DNA from: Branchinecta lynchi
Lineage: Eukaryota > Arthropoda > Branchiopoda > Anostraca > Branchinectidae
NCBI GenBank assembly: GCA_023053575.1
Contig: JAKZAP010000013.1
Span: 7,636,001-7,700,000 of the forward strand
Length of the DNA: 64,000 bases
Direction: 5' to 3'
In this document: piece by piece, positions 36,601 through 48,600 of the stretch
How the letters are laid out: each line of letters opens with the position of its first letter
How positions within the stretch are numbered: position 1 is the stretch's first letter
The notes under the pieces: model-generated
What the model was told of the DNA's origin: nothing
Databases searched by the model: none
Seen by the model: only the letters and a program-made list of their open reading frames with translations
Translations under genes and position numbers: made by a program

Positions 36601-39600
36601 CACAATCCCTACTTACTTTGTGGTACAAATTTATCGGATCCATTGACTCCTCGCGGAAAATGGGTTGGGGCTCAAGATTCAAGGCTTTCGCATTACTGAG
36701 TAATTTCTGTCCTTCGTCTAAGAGATGGATTAGAAGGGGGTCAAAATCCTTATTTCCATCTGAAGAGCGAGATGTTCCTCCTCCTGGGAGATTGGCAAAC
36801 ATGTACCCAATCTGAGGGTGAACCGGATCCATGACCTTTCGCTGGATAAGGCTTCCGAGTCCAGTGGTAGTAGAGGCGTTCAGGCGCGTCATGACGACGG
36901 CATCCAGTCTGGAAGAAGATGGTTATTCTTTATTAGTTGCGTTTTTGCAGATACCATGGTATCTGATACCACGGTACCACGGTATAAAGTCCTTTTTGCA
37001 GTCATCGTGGTATCTGATACCACGGTCAAAAGGCGTTTTTGCAGTTATCGCGGTATCTGGCCAGTTATCGTGGTATCAGATATTCAGATACTACGGTCCG
37101 ACCGTGGTAACTGGTCGTGGTTTCGCAAAAGTCATCTCCATCAAATTTTGTCAGATTGCTCAGAAAGAAGTTTAGCACTTAGTGATGTGGCTGAATATCT
37201 GTTTTTCCAAAACCCCTATTTCGGCAATTGTCGTTTTTGCAGAGCAACCGTATATCAGATACCACGGTAACTGCAAAAACGACTAATTGCAGATCCAGTT
37301 ACCGTGGTAACAGATACCATGGTATCTGCAAAAACGCAACTATCGTGTCAATCTTAATTATTAGCTGCGTTCGTTGCACTGTCTCTGGTGTTTTCTCACC
37401 GGTGTCTGGTTCTTCTCTTGTAACGCGTTTTATTGGTTCACCGGTGGGTACTCACCGTTGAGTGCAAACACGGCCCCGTCAATTGTTGACGAAAAGTTGC
37501 TAACTTTTCGGTAAATCCAGGCTAAAGAGCAGGTTCTGGTTAGTCCGCACCGGTGAGATAAGACAGGACACCGGTTAGTTCAAAACAGGTTATAAGACTT
37601 GTGAGTAGTCAACGATGGTTTTCAGATAAACTAGATGGAACTATTTAGATAGAACCACCCTTCGATGGAACTACTTTGAGTATTGAACGTAAGTTGAATT
37701 TTTCAATGCAAGTGGATAAAAAATGTATTGTTGTTAATCAATCTAGAAATCAATTTTATTTTGTTCGTGACCGCATACATCTAAGGCCGTATCCAGGGGG
37801 GGGGGGTTAAGGGGTTGCCCCCCCCCCCCCGAAACAGACAAAAATAATCATTTGTATAGGCTTTTCCCTCTGATCTATGTGTTTTTTGTACTTTTTTGTC
37901 CGACCAGCAGGCAATACCCCCCCCCCCCCCCCCGAAATAAATTCCTGGATACGGGCCTGCATTAGAAGTACACTCAAACGAGACGATATATCCAAACAAT
38001 GTTTACAACGGATACGTCATCTACGATTCTTCATCAGCGATATTTCGGCTCTTCTTGATAAGGGTCCTCGTCAGGCTGTCTATAAATATTCTTTGAGCAC
38101 TGACTTTGAAACATTTATTCAAACAATGTTTACAACGGCTACGTCAGCTACGATTCTTCATCAGCGATATTTCGGTCCTTCTTGGCAAGGGTCCTCGTCA
38201 CTCTCGTCAGGCTGTCAAACCTCTTGTTCAACTTCGGGGAAGGAAACAAACCTGTAAATAACTGAAGCTTCTACCGACTATAAATATCTTATTAATGTAA
38301 ATTATCTTCAAATACCACTAAAATGAAAAAACAAGTCCTGAGATTTAATTTTTGACACGGACGCTGTTTTTGCTGGATGATTGGGGCGATGACAGGAAAG
38401 GGTTTTTTCTGCATTTTGGTCAACTTCGTTTTTTTTAATAATAAGGGACTGAAAACTTAAATATTATTTTATTAATAACCTCGTTCTACGTTTCTATTAT
38501 CGAATACTCGTCTGTATCTTTTACTTTGAATAATGACTGCACGGAAAAACTAGTGCTGAGATTTAATTTTTGACACGGCTGCTGTTTTTGCTGCACGATT
38601 GAGGCGACGGCAAGAAATGTTTTTTTTTTGCATTTTGATCAACTTCGGTTTTGTTGTTAATAAGGGACTGAGGCTTAAATTTTCTTCCCTTAATAACCCC
38701 GTTCCACGTTTCCGGTTGGGAGTACTCGCCTGTATCTCGGTAAATGCCTGCCTGGTTTTTCTTTATCTCAACGGCTTCTCGAATGGTTTGATAGAGTCCG
38801 GTGCACGTTGCAAGAATTTCGGCTTTTTCAAAATATACTGAATGGGATGGGTTTCCGAAAATATGTTCTGCAAGTGCAGATTTGAAATTATAGTTATGAC
38901 GGTGTCCGTTGGAGAGGGCGTGGTCAATTTCTTGATCATGCTCTGCAAGTCCTTTTCCGAAAGTTCTCTCTGTCCTTCCTACGTAACGCTTTCCGCAATC
39001 ACAAGGTATTGAATAAATGCCTCTTTGGTACTGATTTGGGACTTTATCTTTTCCAGTTTTCAGTCCCTTATTATTAAAAAAAACCGAAGTTGACCAAAAT
39101 GCAGAAAAAACCCTTTCCTGTCATCGCCCCAATCATCCAGCAAAAACAGCGTCCGTGTCAAAAATTAAATCTCAGGACTTGTTTTTTCATTTTAGTGGTA
39201 TTTGAAGATACTTTACATTAATAAGATATTTATAGTCGGTAGAAGCTTCAGTTATTTTTTACATGTTTGTTTCCTTCCCCGAAGTTGAACAAGAGGATTG
39301 ACAGCCTGACAAGGACCCTTGCCAAGAAGAGCCAAAATATCGCTGATGAAGAATCGTAGCTGACGTAGCCGTTGTAAACATTGTTTGAATAAAAGCTGTC
39401 TATTGCCTGACGAGGACCTTGTCAAGAATATTGCTTAGCTGACGTATCCGTTGTAAACATTGTTTGAATAAATGTTTCAAATTCAGCTTGGGCTCAAAGA
39501 ATATGTATTTACGAGACGATTCTTTAACAAATATGTACAATTAATTCATTATTCTGTACACAGCTCTCAAATCAACAAATCCTCTAGCTCTTGGAAGGAG

Positions 39601-42600
39601 TTGAGCCGGAGAACATCACCATCCAAGTCGCCAGCTCCAACCAGAACTCGGTACATCCGTGGGACATTCTAGTGGTGCGATTCAGAAGCACCCACATTGA
39701 CTAGCCCGAAATCAATCTTGACAAGCAAATCGGACGAGATGAACAAATTTAGATGGTATATGAAGAAAAAAAATCAAAATTATAGATTCAAGAGAAAAAT
39801 GCGTAAATAGCCAGGTAACTGAAGATGACCACTTCTACTAATTGGTGGAAAGTTTCGCTACATAAGGAGGTGATAAATATAAGTAGGTAAGTAAGTAAGT
39901 AAGTGTATTTATAACCCACAAAATGGGTTATAAATACACACCCATAAATTGAAATAAAAAGAAAAGAACAAGAGACAACAAGAAAATAACATACAAACAG
40001 ACAATACCCATCAACTATCAGCCAAAAAGTCTAATCAGTCGGTGATGCGGCAACAGACGTAGACAAGACTTCTGACGGAAATCAGAATGCAAATCTTGCA
40101 GCCGTGACAAAATGTCAGTAGCTCCGTAAGATTTAATAATCTTAGAATTACTGTGGTATTACCTGTGTATTACCTTTTGCCTTAAATTTACACACGATAT
40201 TTCGTTTATACCCTTAGTTCCATCAATCATATTAATTGCCAATCTATCTTCTTAAAGGGTTAGTATCTTATTTAACCCCCATCTTGAGTACATACAATAA
40301 TTAATCAGCTACATTTGACGGTGCAAAACGGATAAGCCAGCTATATTTTATTCCAGCTTGAGTGGCTTGAGCCTGAAGAGGACCCTTGCCAAGAAGGGCC
40401 GAAATATAGCTCGAATAAAATGTAGCTGGCTTATCCGTTTTGCACCGTCAAATATCATTCGCAGTCAGCTTGGGCCGAAGGAACATCTATAATTAATGAG
40501 CTACGGCGAATTCGCGTAGAAGATTTAATTTTGTTCCAGTATCCTGTGAATAACGTTTCCTCCTACTTTCCCACAAACAGCAATGAAGTTCTTTAAAGCC
40601 AGTCGAGTAATTAGAAAGTTACATACTCATTAATACATAAAGCCTTTATCTGTCCACAGCAAAACAGGTACGTTCTCTCGAGCCCACATTTCCAGAACAT
40701 AATAAAATTTCCTAGTCAAGATGCAGATGGCTGAGACACGGCCTTCAATAGCCTTAAAACGCTGAATTGCCGCTGGATAGCCTATTCTTCAATGAAGGAT
40801 AAACGAAGGTTGTCTGTCGATCTGTTTATATTCTATTGCAGATCCCGAAGGAACCAAATAGGCCCGCACAGTCACTGCAAATCCTAAGATGGAAAACTCT
40901 CGAACTCAAGATGCAGATGGCTCAGACCCTCCAGAGGTTCCACGTCTGCTGGAGCCCGTTCCTCTTATTCGACGTTTTTAGTTCTGAAGGAAACAAGACC
41001 AAAGGTTTCGATGGGATCCCAAAAATCGAATATTTGATCCAGACAATTGCGAACGAACTACCATACTTGTCCAGAAAAAAGAAGTTCAGAAACGAATTCA
41101 GCGCATCTCCTTATCCTTCTAAAGAACATCTAATCAACTTCAAGTAACACTTTAACTTATAAAAAAAAATCCGATTTCAACCTGATTCCAAATGAACTAT
41201 ATGTCCAGGTAAAAAAAAGATTGTCATATACAGATTCAGCGTGTCTTCTTACCCCTAAATCTGTCATCTAATCAACTTCAAATAAAGCTTTTGCTTTTAA
41301 CAAATTTTCCGGTTTGGCCTGATTCCGGCCGAAAAAGTTGTCCTGGTAGAAAATAATGTTCACATAAGTGTTCAGCATGTCTTCTTACCCCTTAATCGAA
41401 CATCTAATCAACTTCAAATAAGTAAAATAAATCAACTTCAAAGTAAAATAAACTTTTACTTTGAACAAACTTTCCGGTTTTGGCCAAATTTCGGCCGAAC
41501 TACTTGCTGGGCGAGAAAATGGTTTTCACCACCGTGTTCATCATGTCTCCTTATCCCTAAATCGAACATCTAATCAACTTCAAATAAAACTTTTACTTTT
41601 AACAGACTTTCCGGTTTCGACCGGGTTCCGGGCTAACTACTTGTCAGGCGAACAAATGTGTTTCACCATCATGTTCAGCATGTCTTCTTATCCCCAAATC
41701 GAACATCTAATCAACCTCAAATATAACTTTTACGTTTAACATACTTTCCGATTTTGGCCGGATTCCGGCCGAAAAAGTTGTCCTGGTAGAAAATAATGTT
41801 CACATAAGTGTTCAGCATGTCTTCTTACCCCTTAATCGAACATCTAATCAACTTCAAATAAGTAAAATAAATCAACTTCAAAGTAAAATAAACTTTTACT
41901 TTGAACAAACTTTCCGGTTTTGGCCAAATTTCGGGCGAACTACTTGCTGGGCGAGAAAATGGTTTTCACCACCGTGTTCATCATGTCTCCTTATCCCTAA
42001 ATCGAACATCTAATCAACTTCAAATAAAACTTTTACTTTTAACAGACTTTCCGGTTTCGACCGGGTTCCGGGCTAACTACTTGTCAGGCGAACAAATGTG
42101 TTTCACCATCATGTTCAGCATGTCTTCTTATCCCCAAATCGAACATCTAATCAACTTCAAATATAACTTTTACGTTTAACATACTTTCCGATTTTGGCCG
42201 GATTCCAGGCGAACTACTTGTCCGATGACAAAATGGTTTTCACCATCGTGTCAGCATGTCTTCTACCCCATAATCGACTATCAAATTATATGTTTAAAAA
42301 TATTTCATTTGCCCCTTAAATTAAACCCACTCCCCCACCCCTAAATGTAGGGCTACAGAGCCCGTCTACTAACTTGACTTTACTCTTGACCCAAACAATC
42401 CTCACACCAAGTTTCATCAAAATATCTCATTCCCTTCGAGAGTTATAGTGTGTACAGACGAACAGACGGACAGACGGACAACTTTTGTGATGTCATAGGT
42501 ATCCCTCCGCTTACGTTTTCGGATCCCAAAAATGACAAATGTCTACAAAAAGACACCTGAATCCCACCCAACCCAGAGACTAACTTAGGACATGGAGAAT

Positions 42601-45600
42601 TACCAAATAACTGTCTTGAAATCACTTAATAAATTCATTCATCCCTATCTCGATTTTGTTTAGAGTATTACTGAATGTAGTAAATGACTTAATGTTCAGA
42701 AATCTTAATAGAATGTACTTTATTTTTCAATAATACTGTTTGTGTCTCTTTAGTAATATATTACTCTCAGTTTTTTGGGAAAAAATAAATAAATACTCGC
42801 AAATACATTATTAAACTGTCGCACTCCGTGTCATGTACGTGGAAAACAATATCAGAATCATCAATTCACACACAATTATCCTTAGATAGAAAAAAAACTA
42901 CCATCGGATCTCCGTTACATTATGCCGGGACGGGAAGATGTCTGGGCTGCAGTCTGTTAAAACATCCGACAGGAGAAACTGCTGTCTAAGATAAGGTAAG
43001 CTAACGTAAGTTACTAGTCCATTCCCGATGAAAAGTTTGTAGCCCGCGTAGTAGTATGGTAGTAGTACGAAAGCGTTGCATGTAATACTAATGGGCCTCA
43101 GACTGGTCCAATCTTATGTAGTAGTATCCAATACTATCCTGTCTTGCCATAGTAGGCATCCGGTCTTGCTAATAGTAGCATATAGTAGTATGCAGTAACA
43201 TGGTAGCCTTGAAGTAGAAGCATGTAGTAGCATCGTTAGTGCTGCATGCTACTTCATAGCACTATTTTGAGATACATTTTCGGGCTGTCAGTCCGTATGT
43301 AACAGCTAAACTACCCTAATCGCTTTTGTCTGCATAATAGACGTAAATATCGATATATTTAACACATATGAATGAATGCTGCCACACGCTAAGAGCAGCG
43401 CTCTCTTCGGATGTAGATTATACACAAAAAATATGTTTAAATAAAATAAACTAGACCCTTTTCCTTACGAAGTTTTCAATGGAAATCTCCTTCTTGCTCA
43501 TTCATAAGATCATTTGGACGAAGAAGGCTTTTCTTTGACTAGTTACACAATCCCTGAAAGTCAGTATCCTACAATTCAGGCTTACCAAAGCCCTTACAAC
43601 TATGGTGTTACTTTAGAAGTCGCAGTAACTAATCACAAAACAGTTGTAATTTCCTGATTTTCATTCGAAACTCGAAGACAAATTTGTTTTCTCGGCAGGG
43701 CTCTAGACGTTTTGTTATTTAGTTTATTATTAAAAGAACCTGAACCTGAATTCTTCCCCTTTTATTTTCTGGCTTATTACTTTTCGTAAGGTAAGGTACG
43801 GTAAGGTACAATTTTAATGGCAAAAATAAATAAAACTGGTGTTTCTTAAAAGCATCAGACATGCCAGTGGCATAAAAAACGACGCTTCACTAATTCTGAT
43901 GGGATTTTAAAAATTATTAATGCAATTCTAGCCTAAACTATTGTAAAGAAAAAACAAACGAACAACTATCACACATCAACACTGAAATTTAAGGACAACA
44001 CGAGAATTTACGACAACAGACATATGACTAAAGAAAAAATGAAAAATAAAAAAGGGTTTGCGACATGCCCCTCTGTTGTCCCTCTGTTGTTCGTTTGGGT
44101 AGTTTCAAAAATTTTACCATGAAAGAAACTGGAATTGTACCATTCAGCGCTCGAAGCGGATTGGTCTATGTTTGTATAGCCCCCCCCCCCCCCTCCTACC
44201 CTCTTGCCTAATAATAAGCACCCGTCGCACAGAGACAGATAATATATCCATTAAGCTAATTAACAGGAAAGAGAAGCTTTAGCTTTTCAAAATAAATTTA
44301 AGAGTAGTGCAAAAGTAAGGAGCCTTTCGAGCCTAACCAAAAAAATATTATACCAGGGTTTTCGCTAAACCTTGATAACGATGATGATGACAGGGAATTA
44401 ATAGGAACTAAACCCTGTGGTGGGATATATAGTTTCTCGAAAGTAAGCTAAGTAAGGAAGAAACCCCTCTGAACTAATGATGTTTTAAGCACTGCCCGAG
44501 AGTAGAGGTGCACAGGTGTATAAGAGAAAACGCAGAAAACATACCGAAATAATTTCAAGGAAGGTAATTAGAATGAGAAATAAGCTTGTTCTTTCGAGTC
44601 ATTTCAAACCAGCAGAAAATAAGGCAACCAACACAGAAATTCGGTCGCCAAATTGCTGTCTCGTGCTCGAGCTGTATCAGGTAGAAGAAAAGAGGAACCT
44701 CAGCAGTTCCGGGATCAATACCACGGAATTCCGCTATCTAGCTGACGTTGGAGAGTTTTCAGACATGGAATATTAGTAAAAAGTCATTCTTTAGAATCTG
44801 ATGCTTAATTAGGATGGGCGTGGAACGAAAGAATCGTGGGTTTTGAAGAACCAGGACGAAGAAGAGAAAATGAATAAGAGAGTACAGAAGGAATTTAGTC
44901 CTTTGTCGGCAGGCTTCCAAATTCTCTTCTTAAATGTAAAATTTCTTCTTTTTCGTCATATCATAAATTTTGGTGGCTTGGTATAACAATTCGTAACAAA
45001 ATATATTTATTTATTTATTTATTCAACTTTATTTCAGCTTTTGCCATATACTACACTACAAACAGAGTGCAGCTACGTAAAAAAAAAATAGATAGCCTAT
45101 GTGTTCTAAGATTATGTGTTCTAAGATTATCTTTTTTATATCGATGGAAGTACAGCCGCTCTTGCACCCGTGCCTCACCAGGACTTATGTGTTGTCTAAA
45201 AAAAGGATGAATTAACCTTAGCTAATGTGTCAGTGTAATAGCCAGATAAAGTCACTTATTTTCAGTCAGTTATTTTATCATGTAGATTATTCTTTAGTTC
45301 GTATTATATTAACATATCCTGTGCCAAACGATGTGAATGATAAGATACATCTTGGTCGAGAAACAGCTATTTCCCTTGAGTCCAGACTCGGCAACCAGAA
45401 CCAAAATTCGCTAACGCCTTCGAAAAACTGATCAGTCTGACCGGCGTTGACACTGGACATTCCCCTGGGAACCCGAACTGGAACAATTCGCAAAATCACC
45501 TAAACCTAGTCCCGATCGACTATAGGGCGTATCGCGGTTAACCCTGTGGATATTTGCTTTGTGTTCAGTAACGTCAAGAACAAATAACCTAATAGAACCT

Positions 45601-48600
45601 CAGTCTTTGGTCCCTTGCACCGACTATGGATACCCCGACAAAACTGACCAGAGCTAGAGGGGATTTGCTGAGCGTTGAGTTGACGCCCGTCTACTTCCCT
45701 CTTCGCAGCTTCCCGCGTCAGAGGACAAGACTGCAGCGCGTCACACATGACGTCACAATGGTAGACAACCAATATCGACATTTTTTCTCCGGGGCTCTAC
45801 TGCGATGCAGCTGTTTGGCGAGGGAACGAATTGTGATATTCCGCGTAGCTGCTAACCTCCGCTCGTTTACTTCGGGCACAGCACTGGGAAACGTATTACA
45901 GAGGTAGGGAGATGGAGGTTCTTTTAATGATTTGTTCTTGGTAGCGTACAGGAAAAGCTTTCTCTTCTGCAGCAAAGCGAGATCTGCAGACCTAAACAGA
46001 CGACCTTCTCAGTGGGGTCAACAAAGGTCACCAAAGCTAAAATGTTCATCTACAGCAAAAGGACGAAGGCATTCATTCCCTCCCAAGAAAAGATAACCAC
46101 TGCGATACCTCAGGAATTCAGCCATTCGTTCACTTACACATCAGTTTATTTTCAGAAAAGGATGGAGTTTCTCGGATGTTCCCATTGTCTTAGCTTTATC
46201 GACCAAGGAAGCAAGGTGTGGCTTGAGCAAGCTTGCCGTAATGAGAGTTTATGAAGGCTTCCTGACTAGGAAAACAAAAGTGGAGGGCACAGCTTGAAAT
46301 AACGGCTCGACGTGAGATGCCAAAAGAGAAAGAAACATGAGGGATACAAAATTGTTGGAAAGATAAAGAGCATGAGATATGAGCCTCAACAGAGTTAAAA
46401 AGAAACTGAAACGGGAAAATGTAAGGGGATCTATATAAATGTAAAGAGAAAGAAACATGAGGGATACAAAATTGTTGGAAAGATAAAGGGCATCAGATAT
46501 GAGCCTCAACAGAGTTAAAAAGAAACTGAAACGTGAAAATGTAAGGGTATCTATCTTAAACCAACTTATTATGCCTGGTGACGCACCAACTGAATTGCCC
46601 CTTTTTCACAGAAACTCGACATTGAACTATGGCGTAGCAAAGTTTCTTCTAGAAAAGGGGAAGTGGTTAAAGTCTGTAAAAGTGGATACCATAGCGAGGA
46701 AACGTTATCGTCTCCTCACTGTATAGACCTTTAGCCAGGCATTGCTGTGCAGGGTTGCCACATCAACAAAATTTAAAGAGTGACTTTGGGCTGAAAACTA
46801 CAGAGAGTTAACCGGGAGTGACATTTTATTTTCATGAAAAAACGTGATGTGGTCACTTTTGGTCGGAGTTACCGCTGCAAAAACGACACATCTTAATTTT
46901 ATTTTCATGAAAGAAGCTTGAAGCAGTAACCTTTGATCGATATCACTGCTTCAAAAATAGACATCTTTACGTTTTCTAGAACATAGTGAATTTTATGTCA
47001 TACGCAGGACAAGAGTCATAAAAACCAGATAGTAACAGTTCCCACTATCGTGCCTCCTGTGGCAAACCTGTTGAGGAGTTGGAGGGGGTTCTTGACTTGT
47101 CCAACGCTTTAAGTGTTGAATGCGGATTGAACTTCGCGACCGAGATGATCCTAGGATCTAGATTTGTCGTTTACAGATCTGGAGATAGGGGAGTTACATG
47201 AGAGGTCAAAACTTTGTGGGTAGGAAATGCTGTAACGCTTATATCTGCAATTTGCAGATCCGGATCGGATCTGGAAACTGAGGGGTGTTTTAAGGGGGGG
47301 GGGATCATATCCACACAGGAAATTAAATATAGCAAGTAACTGCCTAATGGATCTGATCAAAGTATTGGTTAGATATTAATGGGCAATGGCATTCATATGG
47401 GATCTTGCGAAGACCGGAAATCCAGCAAATCCAAATTGTCTCAATGAAGGAGTGACGATTCCATTTAAACCTTTTCGTTGGGATCAAATCGAAACCTTTA
47501 GTCTAAAGAGCGCTAAGCTCACAACCCGGCATCACATTTGCTAGAGGAAATAACTCCCTAAAATAACAGTCTCCGAATGCTATTCGTTCCAAACGAACTC
47601 TCCTGAAGAGACCTTGATCTGATTTGGATTATATCTAGAGACGAAAACTCATAAACTGCAAATGTCCGGCGTCACAGCGCGGGCAGTAAATAGTTTGAAA
47701 GCTCCAAGTTAGTCAGGGTGATTTATGCTTGGTGCTGTAAATTTCTGTCCTCCGTCGTCTCGGATAGTCAAGCTTGCTTATGCCTTGGACGGATGATCAG
47801 GGTCGACAGGGATTCCTGCCAGGAATTTCTGCACCATTATCACTTATACGGGAAAGTTGAGCTTTAGTTTGACAGTGAGGAAAAACCGACCAGATGTCTC
47901 GGATATTCTATTTTCTCTTTTTTTTTGCAAAGACGGATTCAGAGGTCCCCGTTGAAGCCGTTCAGGGAGGCGATTGGTGCGGGAGGTTTTCAGTTATCCT
48001 GGACGTGTGAAAAACCAACATCTTGGCTGCCAGGCGTCTTGTACGAAACGGAATAACATGACGGAAATAAGAAGACGAAGCAATGGCACCCCTTATGAAA
48101 GATAAACTTCCCGGGGCACGAACGGGGTTGTGAGTGGCTCTTCATCTCCAAACAAGCCACAAGGACAGATGCCATTTTTGCAACCTCGTTCCAGTTGTCC
48201 CCGGTTCCGATTGTGTAGAACCATCTCTCGGATGAAAAGACCTGTTCCGTTAGATGGGACCGAGCCATCCCTCCTCGAACTAACCAGTGCTCATGAGGTT
48301 ATCCCTTTTAACGCTCTTTTGTGGTTTCCCCCTTCCAGTGATAACCCTTTGTTTTCACTCTTAATACAGCAAGTGCTCCAAACTGCAGACTTAGCCTAGA
48401 AACATTTCGCAATGCTCGTAAATGTCGGAACGATCGATTCTCTGTCTGCTTAGAAAATTCAACGGACGGAATTTATGTCTGGAGAGCAAGAATACGAAAC
48501 TTGGGAATCCTCATTAAAGCAGACACGAACTTCTGTCCTGGAGCTAACTTACCCTTTTCCAGAGGGCAAACCCCAAGAGGGACGTTGAGAAGAAATACGT

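Larger units (their letters stand above)
37993..39480 (-). mobile_element. Penelope-like retroelement remnant with foldback arms
   Basis: In minus orientation it has an inverted arm (39296-39054), a GIY-YIG endonuclease frame (39060-38563), a second arm (38457-38224), then two hammerhead-like motifs. The two ~235-bp arms are near-perfect inverted copies. Both outer ends carry the tgtttacaacggnnacgtca repeat. No reverse transcriptase is present, so the element is 5'-truncated. Terminal repeats with hammerhead motifs, endonuclease at the 3' end and inverted partial copies are all known for Penelope-like elements. Confidence 0.8.

Noticed and set aside
41461..42179. Two nearly identical 92-codon frames
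   Set aside because: They are the same stretch of the 440-bp higher-order repeat, with no codon bias or homology.
47990..48268. 92-codon minus frame
   Set aside because: No convincing splice sites, no family resemblance, and it falls between futsch exons that already join exactly.
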